Numbered from the stretch's first letter, positions 55,098 through 64,000 are shown. The stretch: 64,000 bases of DNA from Candidatus Avedoeria danica (GCA_016703025.1 JADJCV010000002.1:1-64000); one strand, 5' to 3'. The notes: generated from the letters alone by a model not told the origin. Numbers and translations: made by a program.

Positions 55098-58000
55098 CCG
55101 CGGCACACCACCGCGCGTTCGGCGCGCTCGCCGCCGCCGGCCTTGCGCTCAGCATGGCCTCCGGCGTCGTCGCGCAGCCCGTCGCCCCTCAACCCGGAGG
55201 CCCGACCGCGATGGGCGATCCGGGCAGCAGCCGCCTGATCGGCCGCGTCACGGACATCGTCACCGGCCGACCGCTCGCCGGCGTGCGCGTGCGCGCCGGC
55301 GAGGCCGACGGCCGCACGGACAACGACGGCGTCTATCGCCTCAGCCTCCCGCCCGGCGCCTACCGCATCCGTGTGACTTCGCCGGGCTACCAGGGCGTCA
55401 CCGTCGTCGAGCGCGAGCTCGATCCGCTCATCGGTGACGGCGAGGCGCGCGTCGACGTCGCGCTGCCGCCGCTCGTGGCCGGCGCGGACGATGCCCGCAA
55501 GGTCGTCGACGCCATCCGCGGGCGCACGGCGCTCACCATGACCGTGCCCGTGACGACGACGAGCGTCGAGGATGGCGAGGATGTCGGAACCGAGGACGCC
55601 GACCCGCAGCGACTGGCCGCTTCGCTCGCAGTCAACGAGGTGCCGGCCACGATCCGCGTCCTCATGCCGGAGGGCCAGATCGTCGCCCTCGACACGGACG
55701 AGTACCTCAAGGGCGTCGTCCCGGCCGAGATGGGCTGGATCTTCCGCCGCGCCTTCGAGGCGCTGAAGGCGCAGGCGATCGCCTCTCGAACCTACGCCGC
55801 CGCGCACTGCATGCCGACCTCGGCCGGCGACCCGGCGGTCTGCGAGCGCGGCCTGGACGCCAACGTCGACACGACGACGCGCACCCAGGTCTGGCGGCCC
55901 GTCCACTACGACATCACGGACGCCGCCGTCGAAGCGACGAGCGGTCTGGCCGCCCGACTGGACGGCGCCCTCTTCAGCACGATGTACTTCGCCCGGACGG
56001 TGAACCGCACGCTCGATAGCGAGGCCAGCCCGTGCTGCGGCGGCCGCAGCGTGAGCTTCCTGCGCTCCGTCGCCTCACCCGACCCGTTCGACGCCCGCCA
56101 CGGGCACGGCGCCGGGCTCAGCCAGGAGGGCGCCGCCGTCCTCGCGGAGTGGGGCGCCACGGCCGAGGAGATCATCACCTACTACTATACGGGCGCCACC
56201 GTCGCCGCCGACCCGTCCGCGGCCGCCGTGGCGCGCGGCGCGGCGACCGACGGCGGAACCGACGAGACGACCGACGAGACGACCGATGATGCCGCCGATG
56301 GTGACGACGCCGACGCCGACGCCGCGCCGCCTGAAACCCGCGCCGGCTCCGCCCGCCTCGAATCCGACCGCTTCGGCGACGTCGCGCCCGGATCGGTCAC
56401 GGCCGTCGACGCGCTCGCGATCCGATCGTTGACCGCCGATGCCGATACCGCCGCCGATGCCGACGACCCCGCGGAACTCGAGATCGTCGACAGCCCGACC
56501 GTCCGAGCCGACTTCCCGTTCATGGCCCTGGCGGTCCGCTGGACGGACAACCCGACCGCGGGCGAGGCCGTCACGGCCACCGCGGCAGTCACGGCGGCCA
56601 CGGCGACGCCGTCGACCGGCGACGCGTATCCGCCGGATGGGGCAGCCGATGCGTCGGATGAACACCGAGGCGACGTCCTCGTCCGCGTGAGCGACGACGG
56701 GGAGACGTGGTCCGACTGGCTGCCGATGCTGCCCGACGAGGACGGCCGGACGCGCTCGACGGACAACTGGACGCGGCTCGTCGTGGCCCGCGGGCGCTAC
56801 GCGCAGCTGCGGATCGTGTTCAGCGGACCGGCCGACGCCCGCGCCTTCGACCAGCTCGACCTTCACTACTTCAATGCGGACGCCGGCCCGCGCGCGCCGA
56901 TCGTGCCCGCCTCGGAAGCGCTGAACGACGTGTCGGCCTCGTCCGACCGCGAGCTCACCGCCGCCTCGATCGAGGACACCGTCGTCAAACGCGCCGGATG
57001 GGGCGCCGACGAGCAGCTGCGCTTCCAGGGGGGCGCCGAGATCTGGCCGCCCGAGTACACGATCCCGAAGGCGCTGATCATCCACCACACCGTGACGCAG
57101 AACGATCCGGTTGACCCGGCGACGGTCATGCGGGCGATCTACTACTACCATGCCGTCACGCGCGGCTGGGGGGACATCGGCTACAACTTCCTGATCGACC
57201 ACCGCGGCAACGTGTACGAGGGCCGGTTCGGCGGCGAGCGGAACGGCCGGATCACGCAGGGCGGCCACGCGCTGCAGTTCAACACGAACTCGATCGGCGT
57301 TGCGCTGCTCGGCACGTTCACCGACGTCCGGCCGCCGGCCGCCGCCGAGTCGGCGCTCGTGTCGTTCTGCGCCGCCAAGGCCTTCCGGTACCGCGTCGAC
57401 CCGCAGGCCGGCGTGACGCTTCTCGGGACGCGCTTTGCCCACGGCCTGATGGGCCACCGGGACGCGCTGCCCGGCCACACCGCCTGCCCCGGCAATGCCG
57501 CCTATCCCCGCATGGACGCCATCCGCATCGGCGTCGCGGCGCTCCTCAGCGAGCTGGGCGGCCAGCCGACGGTGCCGGCGACGGCTACACGCACGCCGCC
57601 GCCGACCGTCCGCCCGACAGCCACGCCCACCCGCCGCCCCACCGCGACGCGCAGCACGACGGCCAGCGCAACCCCGCCGCCCGCCTCGACCGGCGTGCCG
57701 ACCCCGCCCGCCGGCTGCATCGACGGCATCGCGAACGGCGGCTTCGAAGCCGAGGGGGACGCCTGGGTCTTCAACCGCTCGGCGCGCACCCGCTGGGACG
57801 TCCTCGCCGGCGTGCAGGCCGCGTTCGTCGGCCTTCGCAACGACGACCCGGACAACGGCACGACGTACGCTTCGATCGTCCAGACCATCCAATTGCCGGC
57901 CCGCATCGACCGCGCCACGCTTCGCTTCGCGTTCCGGTCGACGGGCGATGACGCCGATCGCCGCCTCGTGCGGCTGATGGACGGCCAGGGCCGCGTCGTG

Positions 58001-59065
58001 GCGCTCGGTGACGTCAGCCTGCCGGCCACGACGCCGGGTTGGACCGTCCGCAGCTTCGATGTCGGTGCGGCGCTCGCCCCGCTCGTCGGCCAGCCGCTCC
58101 GCATCTACTTCGGCGTCGTGAACAACGGCGACGGCCGGCGCAGCTACGTTCGGTTCGACGAGGTGCGCCTCGAGCTGTGCCCCGGTCCGGGCGGTCAGAC
58201 CGTCGATCCGACGGCCGCGGCGTCCGCCACCGCCGCGGCCACCCGAACGGCAGCGCCATCCGCGACGCCCAGTGTCGCTACGCCCAGTGTCGCCACGCCC
58301 AGTGTCGCCCCACCTCGCCCGACCGCGACGCGCACCGCCGGCTCAGGGCCGACGCCGACACGGCCGGGCACGGCCGTCATGTGCGCCGCATGGTTCGCGG
58401 ACGGCGGCTTCGAACCGCTGACGGCAAGCGTGGCAGAGGTGGCGCCGGCAGCGGTGGGGGCGACGGCCGCGCTGTCGGCAACGTCGGCCGTGTCGGCGAC
58501 GACGGTCATAACGGCCTCGGCGGCCACAACTGCGACGACGGCCGTTTCTGCGACAGCCTCGGGCGACGGCGTCTTCGGTCGCTGGCGGCCCGGCGGCGAC
58601 CTGCCGGTCTCGGTCCAGCGCGGCACGGCGCACGGCGGCGTTGCGGCGGCCCGGCTCGGACCGGAACCGGGTGGGGCGGACCGATTCGGCTACGCGTCGC
58701 TCGCGCAAACCGCCACGCTGCCGCTCGGCATCACTTCGGCCGACCTCCGGCTCTGGGTCCGCCCGGATCCGCTCGCGAGCGGCGACACCTTGTCGATCGA
58801 GATCCGCCGCCCGCACGACGGCGTGCGACAGGTGCTGGCGCTCCCGATCGGCGGGCTGCCCGCCGGGCGCTGGACGGAGCTGCACCATGCCGTCGACGCG
58901 GCATCCCTCGGGACGGCCGTCGAGGTGTACATCTCGCTCCTCAACCGCCGCCAGTCCGAGGCGCCGGCCGCTTCGGCGGTGTGGGTCGACGACATCGGCT
59001 TCGACATCTGCCATCGCCCGTCGCCGACGATCGCCGTGCCCTTCCTGGCCGTCGAACGCCCCTGA
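55094..59065 (+). CDS. Multidomain cell-wall protein: carboxypeptidase-regulatory-like, SpoIID and PGRP/amidase modules
   Basis: 1323 residues; ATG 55094 overlaps the preceding stop. Order: signal peptide (ALAAAGLALSMASGVVAQPV); a carboxypeptidase-regulatory-like beta domain (about 50-125, GRVTDIVTGRPLAGVRVRAG); a SpoIID domain (about 180-370) with YLKGVVPAEMGWIFRRAFEA, LKAQAIASRTYAAAH and GHGAGLSQEGAAVLAEWGAT; an acidic linker; a beta domain with VRWTDNPTAGEAVTATA; and a PGRP/amidase-2 domain (about 630-800) with GWGADEQLRFQGG, KALIIHHTVTQNDPVD, GDIGYNFLIDHRGNVYEGRF and GHRDALPGHTACPGN, all zinc ligands present. Then a TPT-rich linker, two related beta modules starting IANGGFEAEGDAW (about 880) and FADGGFEPL (about 1100), and the tail TIAVPFLAVERP. 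SpoIID removes stem-less glycans, the amidase removes stem peptides, so one protein could do both steps. Confidence 0.88.
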   Translation: MTAAHHRAFGALAAAGLALSMASGVVAQPVAPQPGGPTAMGDPGSSRLIGRVTDIVTGRPLAGVRVRAGEADGRTDNDGVYRLSLPPGAYRIRVTSPGYQGVTVVERELDPLIGDGEARVDVALPPLVAGADDARKVVDAIRGRTALTMTVPVTTTSVEDGEDVGTEDADPQRLAASLAVNEVPATIRVLMPEGQIVALDTDEYLKGVVPAEMGWIFRRAFEALKAQAIASRTYAAAHCMPTSAGDPAVCERGLDANVDTTTRTQVWRPVHYDITDAAVEATSGLAARLDGALFSTMYFARTVNRTLDSEASPCCGGRSVSFLRSVASPDPFDARHGHGAGLSQEGAAVLAEWGATAEEIITYYYTGATVAADPSAAAVARGAATDGGTDETTDETTDDAADGDDADADAAPPETRAGSARLESDRFGDVAPGSVTAVDALAIRSLTADADTAADADDPAELEIVDSPTVRADFPFMALAVRWTDNPTAGEAVTATAAVTAATATPSTGDAYPPDGAADASDEHRGDVLVRVSDDGETWSDWLPMLPDEDGRTRSTDNWTRLVVARGRYAQLRIVFSGPADARAFDQLDLHYFNADAGPRAPIVPASEALNDVSASSDRELTAASIEDTVVKRAGWGADEQLRFQGGAEIWPPEYTIPKALIIHHTVTQNDPVDPATVMRAIYYYHAVTRGWGDIGYNFLIDHRGNVYEGRFGGERNGRITQGGHALQFNTNSIGVALLGTFTDVRPPAAAESALVSFCAAKAFRYRVDPQAGVTLLGTRFAHGLMGHRDALPGHTACPGNAAYPRMDAIRIGVAALLSELGGQPTVPATATRTPPPTVRPTATPTRRPTATRSTTASATPPPASTGVPTPPAGCIDGIANGGFEAEGDAWVFNRSARTRWDVLAGVQAAFVGLRNDDPDNGTTYASIVQTIQLPARIDRATLRFAFRSTGDDADRRLVRLMDGQGRVVALGDVSLPATTPGWTVRSFDVGAALAPLVGQPLRIYFGVVNNGDGRRSYVRFDEVRLELCPGPGGQTVDPTAAASATAAATRTAAPSATPSVATPSVATPSVAPPRPTATRTAGSGPTPTRPGTAVMCAAWFADGGFEPLTASVAEVAPAAVGATAALSATSAVSATTVITASAATTATTAVSATASGDGVFGRWRPGGDLPVSVQRGTAHGGVAAARLGPEPGGADRFGYASLAQTATLPLGITSADLRLWVRPDPLASGDTLSIEIRRPHDGVRQVLALPIGGLPAGRWTELHHAVDAASLGTAVEVYISLLNRRQSEAPAASAVWVDDIGFDICHRPSPTIAVPFLAVERP

Positions 59066-59073
59066 ACGCCGGC

Positions 59074-59964
59074 GTGCCAGCACCGCCCCCGCCAGTACCG
59101 CGCCCGCCGGTATCGCCCCACTTCTACTCGGCCCGATTGCTGCAGGCGATGGCCGGTGGCGATCACGCACGGTTCCTGGCCGACGGCGGGCGTGGGCTGC
59201 GGCCGCGCCTGGCCCGAGCGCTCGAGCTCGCCGCGATCGAACCTGGCCAGACCGTCGTCGATCTGGGCTGCGGCCGCGGCGAGGCGGCGGCGCATGCCGC
59301 CCGGCTGGGCGCCGCCGTCATCGGGCTGGACTACAGCCTCGATGCGCTCCGCCTCAGCCGCGCCACGTCCGCTGTCGTCGCCCCACGCGGCGAAGTCGCC
59401 CTCGCCGCCGCCGACGCGACCGAACTGCCGCTGGCCGACGCCTGCGCCGATCGGGTGCTCTGGCTCGACGTCGTCGAGCACCTCCGGCCGTGGCAGGTGC
59501 GTGCGACGCTCGACGAGGTGCGACGTATCCTCCGGCCGGGCGGCTTCGTCGTCATCCATACGCTGCCCAACCGCTGGGCGCTGCGGGTGGCCTATCCGCT
59601 GCTGCGCGCCGTCGCGCCCGCCCTGCCCGCCAGCCCGCGTTCGGCGTACGAACGGGCCGTGCACGTGAACGAGCAGTCGCCGCTGTCGCTCAAGCGGGCG
59701 CTGACGGCGGCCGGATTCGCCAGCCGCGTTTGGGTCGAGGAATGGTCGACGGTACAGGCCGGGAGACAGCTTCTGGAGGAAGGACTGCCGGGTGATCGCT
59801 TTCCTGACCCGCAACGGAACAGAGGCTACCCGGCGCTGCGGCGCCCGGCAATCCGCCGCGTGGCGGCCGGCGCGATGCGGACGCCGCTGCGGTGGTGGGT
59901 CGGCAACGACATCTTCGCCGTCGCCTGGCCGGATCGGGGGCATTTCGTCAGCCCGACCCGTTGA
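59074..59964 (+). CDS. SAM-dependent methyltransferase (class I)
   Basis: 296 residues from GTG 59074, eight bases after the previous stop. A Pro-rich N-terminus (VPAPPPPVPRPPVSPHFYSA) is followed by motif I VVDLGCGRGEAAAHAARLG, GLDYSLDALRLSRA, LAAADATELPLADACADRVL then WLDVVEH, and VRRILRPGGFVVIHTLPNRW. This is a Methyltransf_11-like fold. The last 90 residues include ALTAAGFASRVWVEEW. The substrate is unknown; small molecules or cell-envelope lipids are both possible. Probably cotranscribed with the SpoIID-amidase gene. Confidence 0.88.
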   Translation: MPAPPPPVPRPPVSPHFYSARLLQAMAGGDHARFLADGGRGLRPRLARALELAAIEPGQTVVDLGCGRGEAAAHAARLGAAVIGLDYSLDALRLSRATSAVVAPRGEVALAAADATELPLADACADRVLWLDVVEHLRPWQVRATLDEVRRILRPGGFVVIHTLPNRWALRVAYPLLRAVAPALPASPRSAYERAVHVNEQSPLSLKRALTAAGFASRVWVEEWSTVQAGRQLLEEGLPGDRFPDPQRNRGYPALRRPAIRRVAAGAMRTPLRWWVGNDIFAVAWPDRGHFVSPTR

Positions 59965-60167
59965 CGCGGCCCGGCCCGTCGGGTACGATAGGTTCGTCCC
60001 ACAGCTGCGTCGGCCGAGCGCCGGATGCCCCACCCCACCACCACCCTTCTACGGCATCACACTGCCTCGCCCGCTGCGGTTCCGCCCGCCGGGCGTTAAT
60101 GCAACGTTTATGCGGGGCCGTATCCGGGCCGAATCTCCACCCGTTAACACTTGTAAGGAACCGCGCC

Positions 60168-60716
60168 GTGCAGGATGAGCACGATCTGGTCCGTAAGGCA
60201 CAGGACTACGATCCCGAGGCCTTTGGCGAGATCTACGAGCGGTACTACAACGGTGTATACCGATATATCTACTATCGGGTCGGGGAGCAGACCTTGGCCG
60301 AGGACCTCACGATGGAGGTCTTCGTCAAGGCCATGGAGGCGATCGACACCTACACCTTCCGTGGGGTGCCCTTCTCGGCTTGGTTGTATCGGATCGCCAG
60401 CAACCTTGTGGTGGACCACTTCCGGCGTCAGCCGATGCAGGGAGCGGTCTCGCTGGAAGAGAAGCTGGTGGCGTCGATGGAGATGCCTGCCCAGGCGCTC
60501 GAGACGGAGTTTGCGCACGACGCGCTCCGGCGGGCACTGGCGGAACTCACCGACGACCAGCAGCAGGTGGTGATCCTCAAGTTCGTGGACGGGCTGAGCA
60601 ACCTTGAGGTCGCTCAGATTTTGGGAAAGACTGAGGGGGCTGTGAAGTCGCTTCAGCATCGCGCGCTTGCCTCATTGGGGCGGGCACTGGGGGAGCAAGG
60701 TGAAATTCCAGTTTGA
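60168..60716 (+). CDS. ECF-type RNA polymerase sigma factor
   Basis: 182 residues. GTG 60168 is chosen because AAGGA lies 9 nt upstream and the product begins VQDEHDLVRKAQDYDPEAFG at region 2. Region 2 reads IYERYYNGVYRYIYYRVGEQ, TLAEDLTMEVFVKAMEAIDT and SAWLYRIASNLVVDHFRRQP; region 4 reads ALAELTDDQQQVVILKFVDG, LSNLEVAQILGKTEGAVKSL and QHRALASLGRAL. No sigma-3 domain. It overlaps the next gene by 17 nt, and that product looks like its membrane anti-sigma partner. The 203-bp gap before it has paired GTTAA motifs near 60095 and 60144 but no certain promoter. Confidence 0.92.
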   Translation: MQDEHDLVRKAQDYDPEAFGEIYERYYNGVYRYIYYRVGEQTLAEDLTMEVFVKAMEAIDTYTFRGVPFSAWLYRIASNLVVDHFRRQPMQGAVSLEEKLVASMEMPAQALETEFAHDALRRALAELTDDQQQVVILKFVDGLSNLEVAQILGKTEGAVKSLQHRALASLGRALGEQGEIPV

Positions 60717-62028
60717 GCAGGCGCTAGACGCTTGCCTCGCTCAACTGAATACCGGCGCCGATCTCGAGGTTGTCCTTTCGGACTTCCCCGAGTGTGCCGA
60801 CGAGCTTCGTCCTGCCCTGGCTGCGTCCGAGTGGATGCAGCGCCTTGCCCCGCCGCCCGAGCGCCGGCATGTCTCCAAGGACGCCTTCGTGGCCGTCGTC
60901 GCCGAGCGGCGTCGTCTGGTCGAGCGCGTGGAAGGTCTGGTTGTCGAGGTGAAGGTGGGCGTGCCGGTCACCGAGCTTCTCTCACGCACGGCCGCTCCGC
61001 TCAAGGGCGTGGTGTGCGCCGCGCACGCCATGCACACCGACGCCGTGCCCATGCCGTCGCCCGAGCTGATCGCGAGCGGCAAGGCGGCGTTCATGGCCCG
61101 AGTCGCCCAGCACGGCGCCAGCCGGCAGCGCGCCGCCGCGCCGCAGGCCGGGCACGCCGCTGGCACGTGGCGCGGCATCTTCGGCGGCCTGACGGCCCAG
61201 CCGACGCTCGCCCGCCGTGCCGTTTCGAGCGCCGTCGCGCTGGCCATGACCGGGATGATCGGCGTGACCGGCCTCGCCCAGGTCAGCCGCGCGGCCGCAA
61301 GCAGCCTGCCCGGCGAGGCGCTCTATCAAGTCAAGATCATCGGCCAGAGCGCGCGGATGATGTTCCAGTTCGATCCGGCCGCGCGCTCGGCGCTCCAGAC
61401 CGAGTATGCGCAGCGCCGGCTGGTGGAAGTCGAGGCGCTCGTCGCCGCCGGCCGCACCGTACCGGACGAGGCCATCGAGGCGCTGCTGGCCGACGAGACG
61501 TCGATGAACGCGCTCACGGACACGCAGCGCGGGATGCTCAGCAACCTGATCCGCTCGATCGCCCGCACGGATGCGGACTTGGCCGCGCGCCTGCGTGCCG
61601 TCGTCGGTGATCCGATCGACGTCGATGCTTTGCACCGCGGCACCGACGGCATGCGCGACGCGATCCTGAACCGCAAGCCGATCGAGGTCCAGTTGCCGGC
61701 CGATGAGTTCACAGCCGAGCCCGTGCCGGTCCAGGCGGACGAGCCGAGCGAGGCCGCGTCTTCGCCGGTCGTCCCGGTGACCGGATCGCCCGACGAGCCG
61801 GTGCCGCCGGTTTCGGCTCCGATCGTTCGCGGCGCGACGGACGGCGACGACGACGGCGCTCAGCCGAGCGATGAGAACGGGGAATCGCAGGCGGGCGTCG
61901 GCACTTCGGCCGATCCCGGCAGCAGTGGCGGCAGCCAGGAGCCGCCCGAGGACGCACCGCCGCCGGTGCCGCCGCACATGCAGCCGAACGCGGATCCGGA
62001 GCCCGAGAGCCCCTCCGGCCAGCCGTAG
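60700..62028 (+). CDS. DUF5667-type membrane protein, probable anti-sigma factor
   Basis: 442 residues from GTG 60700 (GGGAG 4 nt before), starting inside the sigma gene. A cytoplasmic N-terminal region of about 155 residues (VKFQFEQALDACLAQLNTGA, FPECADELRPALAASEWMQR) is of the type seen in actinobacterial and Chloroflexota anti-sigma proteins. One membrane helix (AVSSAVALAMTGMIGVTGLA, about 180-200) follows. An extracellular DUF5667-like domain has LPGEALYQVKIIGQSARMMF and TEYAQRRLVEVEALVAAG. The last 110 residues are Pro/Glu/Asp-rich. The order sigma then anti-sigma, with overlap, matches ECF operons. The ligand or stress sensed is unknown. Confidence 0.8.
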   Translation: MKFQFEQALDACLAQLNTGADLEVVLSDFPECADELRPALAASEWMQRLAPPPERRHVSKDAFVAVVAERRRLVERVEGLVVEVKVGVPVTELLSRTAAPLKGVVCAAHAMHTDAVPMPSPELIASGKAAFMARVAQHGASRQRAAAPQAGHAAGTWRGIFGGLTAQPTLARRAVSSAVALAMTGMIGVTGLAQVSRAAASSLPGEALYQVKIIGQSARMMFQFDPAARSALQTEYAQRRLVEVEALVAAGRTVPDEAIEALLADETSMNALTDTQRGMLSNLIRSIARTDADLAARLRAVVGDPIDVDALHRGTDGMRDAILNRKPIEVQLPADEFTAEPVPVQADEPSEAASSPVVPVTGSPDEPVPPVSAPIVRGATDGDDDGAQPSDENGESQAGVGTSADPGSSGGSQEPPEDAPPPVPPHMQPNADPEPESPSGQP

Positions 62029-62102
62029 TCCGACGATCCGATCGACTGCGCCGGCACGGCCGGCGAGCATCGGAACGAACATCAGAACGAGCAAGAGAAC
62101 GA

Positions 62103-62140
62103 ACAACGCGCCCGACCAATCGGTCGGGCGCGTTGTCTTT
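62103..62140 (+). terminator. Intrinsic terminator of the sigma/anti-sigma operon
   Basis: Perfect 15-bp stem 62103-62117 with 62122-62136, loop AATC, then CTTTGTTG. It lies 75 nt after the anti-sigma stop in the gene-free stretch 62029-62458. Confidence 0.85.
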
Positions 62141-62350
62141 GTTGATCGAAGTTGATCGACCTTGTCTTTTCGGATCGAATCGGGCGAATTGCGATCGGGG
62201 AAGCGCAAGTTCGGCCCGACCACCCGTATCTAGACGTACGCCCCGGCCGTTGTTAACTGCACAATGGGCTGGCCAAAGCCGCCCACTTCGGTACGACAAC
62301 CTCAGCTCGGCGGGGACGGTGCGATTCGCACGCGCCCGACGGGGGGAAAG

Positions 62351-62407
62351 GAAAAGAGAGTCGCGCTCGCCCGGGGGACAGGGGGGATGGGTAAAGCGCG
62401 ACTCTCT
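62351..62407 (-). terminator. Intrinsic terminator of the minus-strand ygfZ operon
   Basis: Perfect 13-bp stem 62355-62367 with 62395-62407 around a 27-nt loop; on the minus strand it is followed by TTTCCTTTCC. It lies 52 nt beyond the ygfZ stop. The bases between the two terminators hold no recognisable frame or site. Confidence 0.65.
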
Positions 62408-62458
62408 ATTCCTGTGTCGGGATTATAAGGGGTCCGTCCGACCACGTCAAGGATTCGA

Positions 62459-63547
62459 TCACGCGCCGACGGCATCGCCCTCGGCGCGTTTGTCGTCCTG
62501 GGCGGCCGCGCGCTCGTCTGTGGGGGCGTTGTCGGCGCGCGCAGCGACCCGCACCGGGTGGCCCGAAGGGTCGACGATCGTCGTGCCGGAGCCGTCTGCC
62601 CAGGCGGAAGGAACGAGGGCCATGGCACGGAACAGGCCGCGCCCATCCGCCGCCGCGGACGTTACGCGGCCCCTGCCGTCCCGCCGTCGCGTCTCGGACG
62701 GGGTGGCGTCGGCCAGGCGCAGGACATCGCCCCGGCCGAGCACGTGATCGCTCGTGACACTGACCAGCCGGCGCTGGACCTTCTGGTAGGTGTCGAGGCG
62801 GGCGACGACTTCTTGGCCGACGTAGCATCCCTTGGCGAAGTCGACGATGTCGATCAACCCGAGCTCGAGCGGGTTCGCTGCGCCGTCGATCTCCGCGCCG
62901 TACATCGGCGCGCGGCAGCGGATCCGCTGCCGCGTGTAGTCCGCCTCGGTGGCCGGTGCCAGCCCGCGCGCAGTGCAGTCCGCGACCACGGCCTCGCTCG
63001 TGGCCGCCAGCGGCACGAGGATGTCCCAGCCGCCGGCCGGCCACGGAGCGGTGTGGGCCAGTGCCCAGACCATCCCGTTGCCCTCGCCGCGGCGCGCGAA
63101 CGTGCCGGGAGCGGCGTCAGGCGCGACGCCGACGAGCGCCGCCGCCACCGCGCCGGCGCCGGGTCCGAACAGACGGCCGTGGATGACCTGGTCGGTGGCA
63201 TCCGTGACGCGCACCGCTTCCCGCAGGACGTAGCGCGCCAGGTGGGCGGCGACGACCGGCGCCGAGGCCGCGTGCGTGGTGATGAGCGCCGTTCCGTCCT
63301 CGGCATGGTGGCACGCCACCCAGTCGACGACACGTCCAGTGTCGGTGAGAAGCACCGTTGATCGCCCTTCGCCCGGCGCGAGGTCGTCGACGCGGTTCGT
63401 CGAAAGGCGTTGGAGGAAGGGGAGGCGGTCGGCGCCGGACAGCCACACGATGCCGGCCGCACCGAAGGTGTACGATCCGGGGCGGCCGTGCGCGTCGGCG
63501 CCGGGAACGGCGTCGGGAACGGCGTCGGGAACGGGGATGGCGGTCAT
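62459..63547 (-). CDS. ygfZ: YgfZ/GcvT-like folate-binding protein (iron-sulfur cluster assembly)
   Basis: 362 residues from ATG 63547. The fold of aminomethyltransferase-like folate proteins: GIVWLSGADRLPFLQRLSTN, VDDLAPGEGRSTVLLTDTGR, and the family hallmark K-G-C-Y-x-G-Q-E in VDFAKGCYVGQEVVARLDT, then YQKVQRRLVSVTSD. The Cys of KGCY is needed for YgfZ function in repairing or assembling Fe-S enzymes. The N-terminus has a short duplicated PDAVPDAVP from a tandem GGAACGGCGTC repeat, and the C-terminus is low-complexity. Cytoplasmic. It starts 8 nt after the ketopantoate reductase stop, so probably cotranscribed with it. Confidence 0.92.
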   Translation of the reverse strand: MTAIPVPDAVPDAVPGADAHGRPGSYTFGAAGIVWLSGADRLPFLQRLSTNRVDDLAPGEGRSTVLLTDTGRVVDWVACHHAEDGTALITTHAASAPVVAAHLARYVLREAVRVTDATDQVIHGRLFGPGAGAVAAALVGVAPDAAPGTFARRGEGNGMVWALAHTAPWPAGGWDILVPLAATSEAVVADCTARGLAPATEADYTRQRIRCRAPMYGAEIDGAANPLELGLIDIVDFAKGCYVGQEVVARLDTYQKVQRRLVSVTSDHVLGRGDVLRLADATPSETRRRDGRGRVTSAAADGRGLFRAMALVPSAWADGSGTTIVDPSGHPVRVAARADNAPTDERAAAQDDKRAEGDAVGA

Positions 63548-63554
63548 GGGCGAC

Positions 63555-64000
63555 TCAGCCTCCCGCCGCGTGTACGGCCGCGAGCAACGCCTCCGGTCGG
63601 CCGGCGAACCGCGCCCGCTCGACCGTCCCATCCGCCAGACCGAGCACGAGTGCGGCCAGCGTGCGGCACGCCGGGCTCGGCAGACCGCGGGCTTCGGCGA
63701 CGGCCACCACGGCGCCGTGCAGCACCTCGATCTCGGACGACGTCCGCCCGGCGCCGATGTCGGCGGACACGCCCGAATGCCGCCGGCCCCGCCGTTCGGC
63801 CAAGCGCCGGCCGAACAGGGCGTGCAGCCATGCCGCCGGCAGCCGGCGCACCCCGAAGGCGAGCGATCGGACGGGGTAGCCGGGCAGGTCGGTCGGGGGC
63901 GCGCCGATCGCTCGCATGACGGCCAGTGCCTCGCGCCACGCGGCGACCTCGATGCCGAACACGTCGCGCCGGGCGAGCACGTCGGCCGGCGGCTGGTCGA
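63555..64000 (-). CDS. panE: 2-dehydropantoate 2-reductase, C-terminal part (cut by the window edge)
   Basis: Only the C-terminal 148 residues or so are in the window; the gene begins beyond 64000. ApbA/PanE C-domain pattern: FGIEVAAWREALAVMRAIGA then PTDLPGYPVRSLAFGVRRL, RRHSGVSADIGAGRTSSEIE, VLHGAVVAVAEARGLPSPAC, RTLAALVLGLADG. The S-x-x-x-D and E-x-x-x-L/H-G strings are the substrate-domain signature of NADPH-dependent ketopantoate reductases in pantothenate synthesis, though other ApbA-fold reductases share them. Without the N-terminal Rossmann domain the assignment is tentative. Confidence 0.7.
   Translation of the reverse strand, partial: DQPPADVLARRDVFGIEVAAWREALAVMRAIGAPPTDLPGYPVRSLAFGVRRLPAAWLHALFGRRLAERRGRRHSGVSADIGAGRTSSEIEVLHGAVVAVAEARGLPSPACRTLAALVLGLADGTVERARFAGRPEALLAAVHAAGG

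Overview
The window is high-GC bacterial chromosome, densely coded, with many overlapping start/stop codons. It is most likely from Chloroflexota (an Anaerolineae- or Ardenticatenia-like lineage). This is inferred from the gene mix and style: CSLREAL beta-helix proteins, Thr/Pro-rich secreted proteins ending in a short LP-containing hydrophobic tail, DUF4397, an Aap-type amino-acid transporter, a REC plus pyruvate-phosphate-dikinase-N protein, and SpoIID and PGRP modules. No rRNA or tRNA gene and no CRISPR array was found.

Layout. (1) 1-6.65 kb: a decayed type I restriction-modification locus on the minus strand, in the order hsdM, hsdS, transposase scrap, DUF262/DUF1524 gene, hsdR. Every gene is broken, and a markedly AT-richer gene sits in the middle. 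(2) 7-16.5 kb: a PH-domain membrane protein, two paralogous four-repeat proteins, a GNAT/DUF4260/EEP gene group, and an amino-acid ABC transporter operon (aapJQM, no ATPase) behind a five-unit operator-like array. (3) 16.7-29.4 kb: pruA, two large secreted proteins, an overlapping tnaA-ctaA-thiO-serine hydrolase operon, a cyclase/NACHT remnant and a DUF4397 surface protein with an LPXTG-like tail. (4) 29.7-43.3 kb: housekeeping genes: glutamate dehydrogenase, a PPDK-N/REC protein, cobalamin adenosyltransferase, a stress-protein-like gene, penicillin-binding protein 1A, mazG, enolase and hemL. (5) 43.3-49.6 kb: vapBC followed by a defence cassette: a PD-(D/E)XK plus RAMA modified-DNA reader, an EEP-family protein, McrB with an unusually long N-terminus, and McrC. 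(6) 49.8-54 kb: a scrapyard with luciferase-like oxidoreductase, DNA methyltransferase and nucleotidyltransferase fragments and a long palindromic element, interspersed with intact HU-like, M23 and DoxX genes. (7) 54-64 kb: rplI, a zinc-ribbon protein, a 1323-residue SpoIID-amidase fusion, a methyltransferase, an ECF sigma/anti-sigma pair, ygfZ and a partial ketopantoate reductase.

Several layers are not explained by single genes. A family of GC-rich palindromic elements has at least five copies, one read in frame inside mazG. There are REP/REPIN-like inverted repeats and a remnant of the transposase type (RAYT) that usually accompanies them. A divergent promoter pair has its -10 box exactly 7 nt before each start codon, implying leaderless mRNAs. 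hemL and vapB are joined in one open frame. The defence cassette is the best candidate for an under-described system: it puts a separate modified-DNA reader next to an McrBC whose McrB shows no recognisable reader domain.
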